48,100 nt of DNA, from contig JAFTPO010000013.1 in NCBI GenBank assembly GCA_017463225.1, forward strand, positions 1 to 48,100, read 5' to 3'. The DNA comes from Lachnospiraceae bacterium. Its GTDB lineage: Bacteria > Bacillota > Clostridia > Lachnospirales > Lachnospiraceae. A model generated the notes under the pieces. It searched no databases, was not told the origin of the DNA, and saw nothing but the letters and a program-made list of their open reading frames with translations. Below, one piece after another: positions 24,527 through 32,406 of the stretch. The translations under genes were made by a program, and so were the position numbers. Every line of letters begins with the position of its first letter. Position 1 is the stretch's first letter.

Positions 24527-25795
24527 ATGATTAAGAAAGAAATGATAGCTATGCTGTTAGCCGGTGGTCAGGGTAGCCGTCTCGGCGTGCTTACATCCAA
24601 ACTTGCAAAGCCTGCAGTTGCTTTCGGAGGAAAGTACAAGATTATTGATTTCCCACTTAGTAACTGTATTAATTCAGGCGTTGACACTGTTGGAGTTCTT
24701 ACCCAGTATAGACCGCTTCGACTTAACCAGCATATCGGTATTGGTATGCCATGGGATCTAGATCGTAATATAGGTGGTGTAACTGTTCTTCCACCATATG
24801 AGAAGAGTGAAAATAGTCAGTGGTATACAGGTACAGCAAATGCGATTTATCAGAATATAGAGTATATTGATTATTATAATCCGGAGTATGTGCTTATTCT
24901 TTCAGGAGATCACATTTACAAGATGGATTATGAGAATATGCTTGACTTCCATAAGACAAGCAAGGCAGACATAACACTTGCTACATATCAGGTTCCTATG
25001 GAGGAAGCTAGCAGATTCGGAGTTGTTATAACTGACGAGTCCGGATGTATCCAGGAGTTTGAGGAGAAGCCGGAGAAGCCTAGAAGTAACAAGGCATCTA
25101 TGGGTATCTACATATTCAACTGGAAGCTTCTTAAGGAAGCGCTTACTGTTATGAAGGATCAGCCTTCATGTGACTTTGGAAAGCATATTATTCCATATTG
25201 CCATGAGCATGGAAGTAAGATTTGTGCTTACGAGTATAAGGGATATTGGAAGGATGTTGGAACTCTCGGTTCTTACTGGGAGGCTAATATGGAGCTTATT
25301 GATATTATCCCTGAGTTTAATCTTTATGAGGAGTTCTGGAGAATATACACTAAGAGTGATATTTTACCTCCACAGTATATAGCCCCTGAGGCATCTGTAA
25401 CTAAGAGTATAGTTGGTGAGGGAACTGAGGTTTATGGAGATGTTAACAGCTCAGTTATCGGTTCAGGTGTAAGCATTGGTAAGGGTGCTGTGGTTAAGAA
25501 TTCTATTATTATGAATGGAGCAACCATCGGTGATGGTGCTATCATTGATAAGGCAATCATTGCAGAGGGTGTTGTAATCGGAGCTAATACAGAGCTTGGC
25601 GTTGGTGAGGAGGCACCTAATGAGTTTGCACCACATATCTATTCATTTGGCCTTGTTACTATAGGAGAAAACTCAGTAATACCTGATGGTGTTAAGATTG
25701 GTAAGAATGTTGCTATCTTCGGAGAGACAACCATAGACGAATACCCTGACGGATTACTTAAGAGCGGTTCTAGCATAATAAAGGTAGGTGAATAA
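24527..25795 (+). CDS. glgC: Glucose-1-phosphate adenylyltransferase (ADP-glucose synthase), catalytic subunit
   Basis: The 422-residue protein has the nucleotidyltransferase signature [22 protein letters not shown] at its start (GG, R and K for ATP), [15 protein letters not shown] and the glucose-1-phosphate-binding FEEKPEKP, then a left-handed beta-helix of hexapeptide repeats (about 290-420: [16 protein letters not shown]). It makes ADP-glucose for glycogen from glucose-1-phosphate and ATP. It is coupled to glgD, which starts one base after its stop; GlgC-GlgD hetero-oligomers are known in Bacilli. Confidence 0.95.
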   Translation: MIKKEMIAMLLAGGQGSRLGVLTSKLAKPAVAFGGKYKIIDFPLSNCINSGVDTVGVLTQYRPLRLNQHIGIGMPWDLDRNIGGVTVLPPYEKSENSQWYTGTANAIYQNIEYIDYYNPEYVLILSGDHIYKMDYENMLDFHKTSKADITLATYQVPMEEASRFGVVITDESGCIQEFEEKPEKPRSNKASMGIYIFNWKLLKEALTVMKDQPSCDFGKHIIPYCHEHGSKICAYEYKGYWKDVGTLGSYWEANMELIDIIPEFNLYEEFWRIYTKSDILPPQYIAPEASVTKSIVGEGTEVYGDVNSSVIGSGVSIGKGAVVKNSIIMNGATIGDGAIIDKAIIAEGVVIGANTELGVGEEAPNEFAPHIYSFGLVTIGENSVIPDGVKIGKNVAIFGETTIDEYPDGLLKSGSSIIKVGE

Positions 25796-25796
25796 T

Positions 25797-26921
25797 ATGA
25801 GAGCGATAGGTATTATTTTAGCCGGTGGAAACAGCGGCAGAATGGGTGATTTATCAGCAAAGAGAGCGGCAGCAGCAATGCCTATAGTTGGAAGCTACAG
25901 AGCTATCGACTTCGCCCTGTCTAATATGACAAATTCACATATACAGAAGGTTGCAGTTTATACTCAGTACAACTCACGCTCACTTAATGAGCACCTCAAT
26001 TCTTCTAAGTGGTGGGACTTTGGAAGAAAGCAGGGAGGACTTTATGTATTTACTCCAACTATTACATCAACAAACAGCTTCTGGTACAAGGGTACAGCAG
26101 ACGCATTGTTCCAGAACATAAACTTCCTCAAGTCAGCTCATGAGCCATATGTAGTAATTGCATCTGGTGATGGTATATACAAGCTTGACTACAATAAAGT
26201 TCTTGAGGAGCATATTGCTACAGGAGCAGATATAACTATAGTATGTAAGGATATTCCTGCTGGCGAGGATGACATTAACCGTTTTGGAGTTGTTAAGCTT
26301 GCTGAGGATAACAGGGTTTTAGATTTTGAGGAGAAGCCACTTGTAGCTGAGACTAATACAGCATCAATAGGTGTTTATGTTATAAGACGTAGACAGCTTA
26401 TAGAGTTGTTAGAGGCTTGTGCTGCAGAGGGAAGAAGTGATTTTGTTAATGATATTCTCGTAAGATATAAGAATGTTAAGAAGATATACGCTTACAAACT
26501 TGATTCTTACTGGAGAAACATTGGAACCATCGATTCATACTTTAAGACTAATATGGACTTCCTTAACAAGGATGTTAGAGACTACTTCTTTAGACAGCAT
26601 CCGGATGTATATTCAAAGGTAGAGGATTTACCACCAGCTAAGTACAATGGTGATGCGGTGGTTAACAACTCTCTTATAGCCAGTGGATGTATAATCAACG
26701 GAACTGTAGAGGATTCTATATTGTTTAAGAAGGTATATATTGGCAACAACTGTGTTATCAAGAATTCCATCATTTTAAATGATGTTCATATCGGTGATAA
26801 TTGTTATATTGAGAACTGTATCGTAGAAAGTAGAGATACTCTCAGAGCGAACACAGTTCACACCGGAGATCCTAACCAGATTAAGGTTATCGTGGAGAAG
26901 AATTTTAGATACGCATTATAG
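25797..26921 (+). CDS. glgD: GlgD regulatory subunit of ADP-glucose pyrophosphorylase
   Basis: GlgD (374 residues) resembles GlgC but has a degraded active site: its N-terminal loop reads AGGNSGRMGDLSAKRAAAAMP in place of the GlgC pattern. It keeps FWYKGTADALFQN and FEEKPLVAET and a shorter beta-helix. In Firmicutes GlgD is largely inactive alone and modulates GlgC. I prefer the ATG at 25797 (preceded by AAGGTAGGTG) to a GTG at 25788. Confidence 0.93.
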   Translation: MRAIGIILAGGNSGRMGDLSAKRAAAAMPIVGSYRAIDFALSNMTNSHIQKVAVYTQYNSRSLNEHLNSSKWWDFGRKQGGLYVFTPTITSTNSFWYKGTADALFQNINFLKSAHEPYVVIASGDGIYKLDYNKVLEEHIATGADITIVCKDIPAGEDDINRFGVVKLAEDNRVLDFEEKPLVAETNTASIGVYVIRRRQLIELLEACAAEGRSDFVNDILVRYKNVKKIYAYKLDSYWRNIGTIDSYFKTNMDFLNKDVRDYFFRQHPDVYSKVEDLPPAKYNGDAVVNNSLIASGCIINGTVEDSILFKKVYIGNNCVIKNSIILNDVHIGDNCYIENCIVESRDTLRANTVHTGDPNQIKVIVEKNFRYAL

Positions 26922-26958
26922 TTTGGACTGCAGGACATTTTAAAAGGGGGATGGTACA

Positions 26959-27228
26959 ATGCAGATAACAGATGTAAGAGTGAGGAAGGTTACAAAGGAA
27001 GGTAAGATGAGAGCGGTTGTGTCTATCACAATTGACGATGAATTTGTAGTACATGACATAAAGGTCATAGATGGAGAGAAGGGCTTATTCATCGCTATGC
27101 CAAGCCGTAAATCTGCCGATGGAGAGTATAAGGATATCGCACATCCTATTAACTCCGAGACTAGAGATAAGATACAGACTCTAATACTTGAAAAGTATGC
27201 AGAGACTGCTTCTGAAACTGAAGAGTAA
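26959..27228 (+). CDS. spoVG: SpoVG-family RNA/DNA-binding regulator
   Basis: The 89-residue protein matches SpoVG throughout: [11 protein letters not shown] at the start, ALF-like [23 protein letters not shown]. SpoVG binds nucleic acids and affects septation, sporulation, capsule and virulence in various Firmicutes. RBS: AAAAGGGGGA, spacing nine. It is downstream of glgD by 37 bp and may share its transcript. Confidence 0.95.
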   Translation: MQITDVRVRKVTKEGKMRAVVSITIDDEFVVHDIKVIDGEKGLFIAMPSRKSADGEYKDIAHPINSETRDKIQTLILEKYAETASETEE

Positions 27229-27244
27229 TCAGTTGTATAATTTT

Positions 27245-27266
27245 GGGGCTGTCTTATGACAGCCTC
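27245..27266 (+). terminator. Hairpin after spoVG
   Basis: GGCTGTC-TTAT-GACAGCC (27247-27264) is a perfect stem with extra flanking G/T pairs, followed by TCATTTTAT, a weak T-tract. Confidence 0.65.
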
Positions 27267-27295
27267 ATTTTATGCTATTAAGATTAATAAAAAAG

Positions 27296-27304
27296 TGATA
27301 TAAT
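27296..27304 (+). promoter_or_regulatory. Extended -10 promoter of hprK
   Basis: TGATATAAT (TATAAT 27299-27304) gives a short leader of about 28 nt before the GTG start. No strong -35 is seen. Confidence 0.55.
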
Positions 27305-27337
27305 AGATGAACAGTAATTTATATTGGAGGTAACACG

Positions 27338-28291
27338 GTGGAAGAGGAATATAGCGTAACGGTGACGGATCTTATTAAGAAGATGAATCTGGTTAATCAT
27401 ACTCCTGATATAGACACAGATAGAATTCTTATTAAGGATCCTAATATGAATAGACCGGCTGTACAGCTGGCAGGCTTCTTTGAACATTTTGATTCTGCTA
27501 GAATTCAGATATGTGGAAATGTAGAATACGCGTATATTGCGAATATGCATTCCAGAGAGGAAAATATAGAGATATTCAATAAGCTGTTTGAGTATAAGAT
27601 ACCATGTCTTATCTTCTGTAGAAATCTTCAGCCTTATGACTTTATCATAGAGGCAGGAAACAGATATGGTATACCAATACTTACAGATACCTTAGAGACA
27701 ACCTCCGAGTTCGTTCATGAGGTAGTAAAATGGCTTCACGTTGAGCTGGCTCCAAGAATATCTATACACGCAGTTCTTGTTGATGTATATGGTGAAGGCG
27801 TTCTTATAACAGGTGATAGTGGTATAGGTAAGTCGGAGGCTGCACTGGAGCTTATTAAGAGAGGACACAGACTGGTGTCTGATGATGTGGTTGAGATAAA
27901 GAAGGTAAGTGAGGATACTCTTGTAGGAACTGCTCCTGAGAGAACCAGACATTTTATCGAGCTTAGAGGTATAGGAATAGTAGATGTTAAATCTATGTTT
28001 GGAGTTGAGTGTGTTAAGCAGACACAGAGCATAGATTTAGTCATAGAATTGGCCGAGTGGGATAAGGAGGCTAATTACGACAGACTTGGTCTTGAAGACC
28101 AGTATACAGAGATACTTGGAAATAAGGTGGTATGTCATTCCATACCTATTAGACCGGGAAGAAATGTTGCTATCATAGTTGAAACAGCTGCAGTTAACCA
28201 TAGGCAGAAGAAGATGGGTTACAATGCAGCTCAGGAGCTTTATAACAGAGTTACAAGAAGTATGGCTGAAAGCTTAAAGTCAAATCAATAA
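27338..28291 (+). CDS. hprK: HPr kinase/phosphorylase
   Basis: At 317 residues it has the normal length. The P-loop is GDSGIGKSE, followed by the HPrK signature ALELIKRGHRLVSDDVVEI and the C-terminal PIRPGRNVAIIVETAA. It phosphorylates HPr, and Crh where present, on Ser46 in response to fructose-bisphosphate, the central switch of carbon catabolite repression in Firmicutes. The start is GTG, with TTGGAGG eight bases upstream. A possible substrate, the HPr-like protein with Ser46, is encoded at 32077. Confidence 0.95.
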   Translation: MEEEYSVTVTDLIKKMNLVNHTPDIDTDRILIKDPNMNRPAVQLAGFFEHFDSARIQICGNVEYAYIANMHSREENIEIFNKLFEYKIPCLIFCRNLQPYDFIIEAGNRYGIPILTDTLETTSEFVHEVVKWLHVELAPRISIHAVLVDVYGEGVLITGDSGIGKSEAALELIKRGHRLVSDDVVEIKKVSEDTLVGTAPERTRHFIELRGIGIVDVKSMFGVECVKQTQSIDLVIELAEWDKEANYDRLGLEDQYTEILGNKVVCHSIPIRPGRNVAIIVETAAVNHRQKKMGYNAAQELYNRVTRSMAESLKSNQ

Positions 28292-28317
28292 TTAACTGGA
28301 TTATAGGAGGAAAAGTT

Positions 28318-29259
28318 ATGGCTAATTATGTGTTTGGAGTTGATATAGGAGGTACTACAGTAAAGATAGGTCTTTTTACTACAGATGGAGTTCTTCAGGA
28401 TAAGTGGGAGATACATACCAGAACCGACGAGGGTGGTAAGTTTATACTTGGTGATATAGCAGAGTCTATAGAGTCAAAGCTTGCTGAGAAGTCTATAGAT
28501 AAGACTGACGTGGCAGGTATCGGTATGGGTGTACCTGGACCGGTTAGAGCAGATGGTACTGTACTTAGATGTGTAAATCTTGGCTGGGGCATATTCAATG
28601 CAGCAGAGGAGCTCTCAAATATCATTGGTCTTCCTGTAACTGCAGGAAATGATGCTAATATGGCTGCCTTAGGTGAAATGTGGCAGGGTGGCGGAAAAGG
28701 CTACAAAGATATCGTAATGGTTACTCTTGGTACAGGAGTTGGCGGTGGAATAATCTTAGATGGAAAGATGCTTTCAGGAGTTAACGGTGCCGGCGGAGAG
28801 ATTGGTCATATGCAGGTTAACGAAGATGAGACCGAGGTTTGTGGTTGTGGTAAGAAGGGCTGCTTAGAGCAGTATACATCAGCTACAGGAATAGTTAGAT
28901 CAGCTAATATAGCTATTAATAATACTGATAAGCCATCAAGCTTAAGAAATGTTCAGTACATATCAGCAAAGGAAGTATTTGACGCAGCAAAGAATGGTGA
29001 CGAGCTGGCAGCACAGCTTGTTGAGAATCATGGAAAGTGCTTAGGTAAGGCATTAGCTCAGATTGCCTGTGTAGTAGACCCTGAGGTGTTTGTAATCGGC
29101 GGTGGTGTGTCTAAGGCTGGAGAGATAATAACTGATACAACTGCTAAGTATTTCCAGGAGCATTGCTTCCACGCTTGTAAGAAGACACAGTTTAAGCTGG
29201 CAACTCTTGGCAATGATGCAGGTATGTACGGTGGAGCTTGTGCTATATTAAATAAGTAA
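28318..29259 (+). CDS. glcK: ROK-family glucokinase
   Basis: The 313-residue protein has the ATP-binding GVDIGGTTVKIGLF, the sugar-binding NDANMAALGEMW and GAGGEIGHMQV, and the zinc motif of ROK proteins (CGCGKKGCLEQY). It phosphorylates glucose to glucose-6-phosphate. There is no DNA-binding domain, so it is an enzyme and not a ROK repressor. RBS: AGGAGGAAAA. It follows hprK by 26 bp, which places glucose entry and catabolite control in one unit. Confidence 0.92.
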   Translation: MANYVFGVDIGGTTVKIGLFTTDGVLQDKWEIHTRTDEGGKFILGDIAESIESKLAEKSIDKTDVAGIGMGVPGPVRADGTVLRCVNLGWGIFNAAEELSNIIGLPVTAGNDANMAALGEMWQGGGKGYKDIVMVTLGTGVGGGIILDGKMLSGVNGAGGEIGHMQVNEDETEVCGCGKKGCLEQYTSATGIVRSANIAINNTDKPSSLRNVQYISAKEVFDAAKNGDELAAQLVENHGKCLGKALAQIACVVDPEVFVIGGGVSKAGEIITDTTAKYFQEHCFHACKKTQFKLATLGNDAGMYGGACAILNK

Positions 29260-29303
29260 TTGTTAAAAACAACTAATGTTAGTTAAGTTTTCACGGAAAT
29301 TTG

Positions 29304-29397
29304 TATAATTTTTTGCATTGAATAAAATGAGTCCATAATGTATGATAGGGTGTAATGGAGTATTGTGCCTTAGTATGCATAGATGGACTCGTTTTTT
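29304..29397 (+). promoter_or_regulatory. murB leader: -10 element and terminator-like hairpin
   Basis: TATAAT (29304-29309) lies upstream of a long-loop hairpin GAGTCCAT (29329-29336) / ATGGACTC (29383-29390) followed by GTTTTTTG. If the -10 is active, the hairpin lies inside the murB leader and could attenuate; otherwise it is simply the glucokinase terminator. The 46-nt loop has further pairing potential (ATGTAT-like/ATGCAT). Confidence 0.5.
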
Positions 29398-29475
29398 GTT
29401 GTTCCGGTATTGGAGTTGGTATATATTTTGGCTAAGGTGCATATGATTTGGTTCATAACAGTGGAAGGTATAATA

Positions 29476-30354
29476 ATGCATAATATTTTTGGAAATATAA
29501 GCTATAAGTCGAATGAATTGATGAGCGGACACACCACATTTCGTATAGGAGGTCCTGCAAAATATTTTTTCACACCAGAAACAGATGATGAAATAGTGAA
29601 AATTATTGATATATGCAAAGCGCATAACATTAGATATCTAATTATGGGTAACGGCAGTAATATGCTGTTTAGTGACCAGGGCTTTGATGGAGCTATTATT
29701 CAGATTTACAATAATTATAATTTGATAGATGTGCAAGAGGATGGAATATATGCTAATGCGGGAGCGTTGCTTTCTAAACTTGCTGCATTAGCCAGAGAAA
29801 ATTCTATGACGGGTATGGAGTTTGCTGCCGGTATTCCCGGAACCTTAGGTGGCGCTGTAGTTATGAATGCAGGTGCCTATGGCGGAGAGATGAAGGATAT
29901 CATAGAATATGTGGATGTTTTAGAATCAGACGGAACAGTTAAGAGATATAATTGTGAGAATATGGAGTTTGGATATAGAAAAAGTATTATATCCGATGAC
30001 AAAATAGTTCTGGGAGCAAAGCTTAGGCTTGCAAAGGGTGATAAGACCTTGATTCAGGCTAAGATGGATGAGCTTAAGATTGCCAGAACCTCAAAACAAC
30101 CACTGGAGCTACCTAGTGCGGGATCAACCTTTAAGAGACCGGAGGGGTATTTTGCGGCTAAGCTTATAGATGATAGTGGACTTCGCGGATATAAAAGTGG
30201 GGGAGCTATGGTGTCAGAGAAGCATTGTGGTTTTGTGGTGAATTATGATAAGGCCACCTGTAAGGATGTGCTTGAGGTTATCGAGCACGTTCAGGATGTT
30301 GTAGAAGAAAAGTATGGGGTAAGGCTTGAGCCGGAGGTTAAGATTATACTATGA
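29476..30354 (+). CDS. murB: UDP-N-acetylenolpyruvoylglucosamine reductase
   Basis: MurB (292 residues) reduces UDP-GlcNAc-enolpyruvate to UDP-MurNAc with NADPH in peptidoglycan synthesis. FAD-binding motifs are MGNGSNMLFSDQGF and AGIPGTLGGAVVMNAGAYGG; the catalytic Ser lies in SAGSTFKRPEG and the Glu in LEPEVKI at the end. The ATG at 29476 follows GGAAGG; the frame extends upstream to 29383, but that would overlap the leader hairpin. It overlaps rapZ by 4 bp (ATGA). Confidence 0.93.
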   Translation: MHNIFGNISYKSNELMSGHTTFRIGGPAKYFFTPETDDEIVKIIDICKAHNIRYLIMGNGSNMLFSDQGFDGAIIQIYNNYNLIDVQEDGIYANAGALLSKLAALARENSMTGMEFAAGIPGTLGGAVVMNAGAYGGEMKDIIEYVDVLESDGTVKRYNCENMEFGYRKSIISDDKIVLGAKLRLAKGDKTLIQAKMDELKIARTSKQPLELPSAGSTFKRPEGYFAAKLIDDSGLRGYKSGGAMVSEKHCGFVVNYDKATCKDVLEVIEHVQDVVEEKYGVRLEPEVKIIL

Positions 30355-31226
30355 GATTCGTTATAGTTACAGGAATGAGTGGAGCTGGAAAGTCAACAGC
30401 GCTTAAGACATTGGAGGATATGGGATTCTTCTGTGTTGATAACCTTCCGGTTATGCTCATAGAGAAATTCGCGGAGATTGCTCATGACGATAAGCTGGAG
30501 GTAGATAATGTCGCTATAGGTGTAGACATTAGAAGTGGAGACGCCTTAGGGGAGCTTTCAGAGTGCCTTCAGGAAATGAAAAAGAATAATTACAATTATG
30601 AGATACTCTTTCTTGATGCTAACGAGGTTTCTTTGGTTAAAAGATATAAGGAAACCAGAAGAAAACATCCATTATCTCCTAAAGGGAGAATTAATGAGGG
30701 TATTGTTAAAGAGAGAGAAAAGATAGAATTCCTTAAGCAAAGAGCAGATTACATTATAGATACAAGTGGTTTGCTTACTAGGGAGCTTAAGGTAGAGCTG
30801 GATAAAATATTTGTTAATAATGAGGATTATAACAATATAATCATTACAGTTATGTCCTTTGGATTTAAATATGGAATACCAAGGGATTCGGATTTGGTTT
30901 ATGATGTGAGATTCCTTCCGAATCCGTATTATGATTTGGAGCTTAGACCGCTTACCGGCAATGATGAGGCTGTTGTGAAGGTTGTAAGCGAATGCGATGA
31001 GTACAAAGAGTTTATGGATAAGCTTACTGATATGGTTAAGTTTTTGCTTCCATTTTATAAAAGAGAAGGAAAAAATCAGTTGGTAATCTCCATCGGCTGT
31101 ACAGGTGGAAAGCATCGTTCTGTTACAGTGGTAAATGATTTAACTCGCAGGTTAGAGAATCTTCCTTATACCGTAAGGGGATTCCACAGAGATATTACCA
31201 AGGATAGGATAGTAAAAGGAGAGTAA
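30351..31226 (+). CDS. rapZ: RapZ-family nucleotide-binding protein (YvcJ)
   Basis: The 291-residue protein has Walker A GMSGAGKSTALK at residues 8-19 and the C-terminal domain with IGCTGGKHRSVTVV. In Firmicutes YvcJ hydrolyses GTP, and it binds RNA or nucleotide-sugar signals in other bacteria. The neighbours murB and whiA are the usual ones, but yvcK, which normally lies between rapZ and whiA, is absent: whiA follows after 5 bp. Confidence 0.94.
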   Translation: MRFVIVTGMSGAGKSTALKTLEDMGFFCVDNLPVMLIEKFAEIAHDDKLEVDNVAIGVDIRSGDALGELSECLQEMKKNNYNYEILFLDANEVSLVKRYKETRRKHPLSPKGRINEGIVKEREKIEFLKQRADYIIDTSGLLTRELKVELDKIFVNNEDYNNIIITVMSFGFKYGIPRDSDLVYDVRFLPNPYYDLELRPLTGNDEAVVKVVSECDEYKEFMDKLTDMVKFLLPFYKREGKNQLVISIGCTGGKHRSVTVVNDLTRRLENLPYTVRGFHRDITKDRIVKGE

Positions 31227-31231
31227 GACAG

Positions 31232-32074
31232 ATGTCATTTTCGTCGGAGGTTAAGGCGGAACTTAAGAATGGTATCAGTAGCTCTAAGCATTGCAGATTA
31301 GCAGAGCTATCGGCTATGGTTGTTATGACAGGAGAGTTTCACGATGGAGTATGGCAACCACCGGAGGACAATGGATTTGTGGTATCCAAGGCAGATAAGC
31401 TGATAAAAATGCTTGATATAGATATAAACTCAGAAGAAGGAAAGAAATCACTGAAGCTGATTAAAACAGATGAGGGCTATACCATAGATAATATGCTTGT
31501 GGAGCGAAGCTGTTGTAAACAGGCATATCTAAGGGGCGCTTTTTTAGGAGCCGGTTCTATTACTAATCCTGAAAAGGGGTATCATTTTGAGATAGTGTGT
31601 GATACAAAGAGACAGGCAGAGATAATCTCAGATATTATCAATTCCTTTGATGTGGAATCTAAAAGTATTAGCAGAAAGAAGTATTATGTGGTATATGTAA
31701 AAGACGGTTCTCACATAGTAGATTTGTTAAATGTTATGGGAGCTCATACGTCTCTTATGAATATGGAGAATGTTAGAATCATAAAGGACGTTAGAAATAA
31801 CTTAAACAGGCAGGTGAATTGTGAAGCCGCCAATTTAAATAAGACTGTATCTGCTGCTGTAAAGCAGATTAATGATATAGAGTATATTCACAGGGTAAAG
31901 GGAATAAAATATTTGCCAGAGGGCTTGCGGAGGTTAGCAGAGCTTAGGGTGGAGTTTGACCAGGCTTCGCTTAAAGAACTTGGAGATATGCTAAATCCTC
32001 CATTGGGCAAGTCAGGTGTGAATCATAGATTAAGAAAAATAAGCGAAATAGCCGATGAGCTAAGGAGGAGTTAA
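31232..32074 (+). CDS. whiA: WhiA family DNA-binding protein
   Basis: At 280 residues it is slightly shorter than B. subtilis WhiA. The start SFSSEVKAELKNGI, the LAGLIDADG-like middle (YLRGAFLGAGSITNPEKGYHFEI) and the C-terminal helix-turn-helix (LGDMLNPPLGKSGVNHRLRKI) are all present. WhiA affects cell division and chromosome organisation in Firmicutes. It is followed by the Crh-like gene after only 2 bp. Confidence 0.95.
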   Translation: MSFSSEVKAELKNGISSSKHCRLAELSAMVVMTGEFHDGVWQPPEDNGFVVSKADKLIKMLDIDINSEEGKKSLKLIKTDEGYTIDNMLVERSCCKQAYLRGAFLGAGSITNPEKGYHFEIVCDTKRQAEIISDIINSFDVESKSISRKKYYVVYVKDGSHIVDLLNVMGAHTSLMNMENVRIIKDVRNNLNRQVNCEAANLNKTVSAAVKQINDIEYIHRVKGIKYLPEGLRRLAELRVEFDQASLKELGDMLNPPLGKSGVNHRLRKISEIADELRRS

Positions 32075-32076
32075 AC

Positions 32077-32334
32077 ATGATTAGTAAAGATGTGACAGTT
32101 AATTTACCAGCAGATAGTGAGGCCAGACCGGTTGCTGTATTGGTTCAGCTTGCAAGCAAGTATGAGAGCAAGATTCATATACTGGTGCAGAACAAGAGAA
32201 TTAATGCTAAGAGCATTATGGGTATGATGAGCTTAGATTTTAGCCAGGGCGATAAGCTTGTTATTGAGGCTGAAGGAGCAGATGCAGAGGCAGCAGTTGA
32301 AGAGATTGCAAATTATGTAGAGTCAAGAGCTTAG
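32077..32334 (+). CDS. crh: Crh-like HPr paralogue lacking the catalytic histidine
   Basis: The 85-residue protein has the HPr fold, including the regulatory serine: S46 in NAKSIMGMMSL. In place of GLHARPA it reads DSEARPV, so position 15 is Glu and not His and the protein cannot accept phosphate from enzyme I. This is the hallmark of Crh (Gln15 in B. subtilis). Its position after rapZ and whiA also matches crh. It is presumably a target of HprK (27338) and a cofactor of CcpA-type regulators. A Glu might mimic phospho-His; that is inference. Confidence 0.85.
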   Translation: MISKDVTVNLPADSEARPVAVLVQLASKYESKIHILVQNKRINAKSIMGMMSLDFSQGDKLVIEAEGADAEAAVEEIANYVESRA

Positions 32335-32341
32335 TCGTCTT

Positions 32342-32374
32342 GCAAATATCTTGATTTTATGTTAAAATATTTGC
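32342..32374 (+). promoter_or_regulatory. Inverted repeat before the Sel1-repeat gene
   Basis: GCAAATAT (32342-32349) and ATATTTGC (32367-32374) form a perfect 8-bp inverted repeat in the gap after the crh-like gene. It could be a hairpin ending the operon or an operator; there is no T-run. Confidence 0.35.
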
Positions 32375-32406
32375 GATTATGACAAGGTTACAAAGGAGGA
32401 TGTCAT

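Noticed and set aside
29383-29475. Upstream extension of murB
   Set aside because: The 31 extra residues are hydrophobic and unlike MurB, overlap the T-run hairpin, and a GGAAGG site points to the ATG at 29476.
30672-31115. 147-codon minus-strand frame within rapZ
   Set aside because: Antisense to a well-conserved RapZ sequence, with no promoter or ribosome binding site seen.
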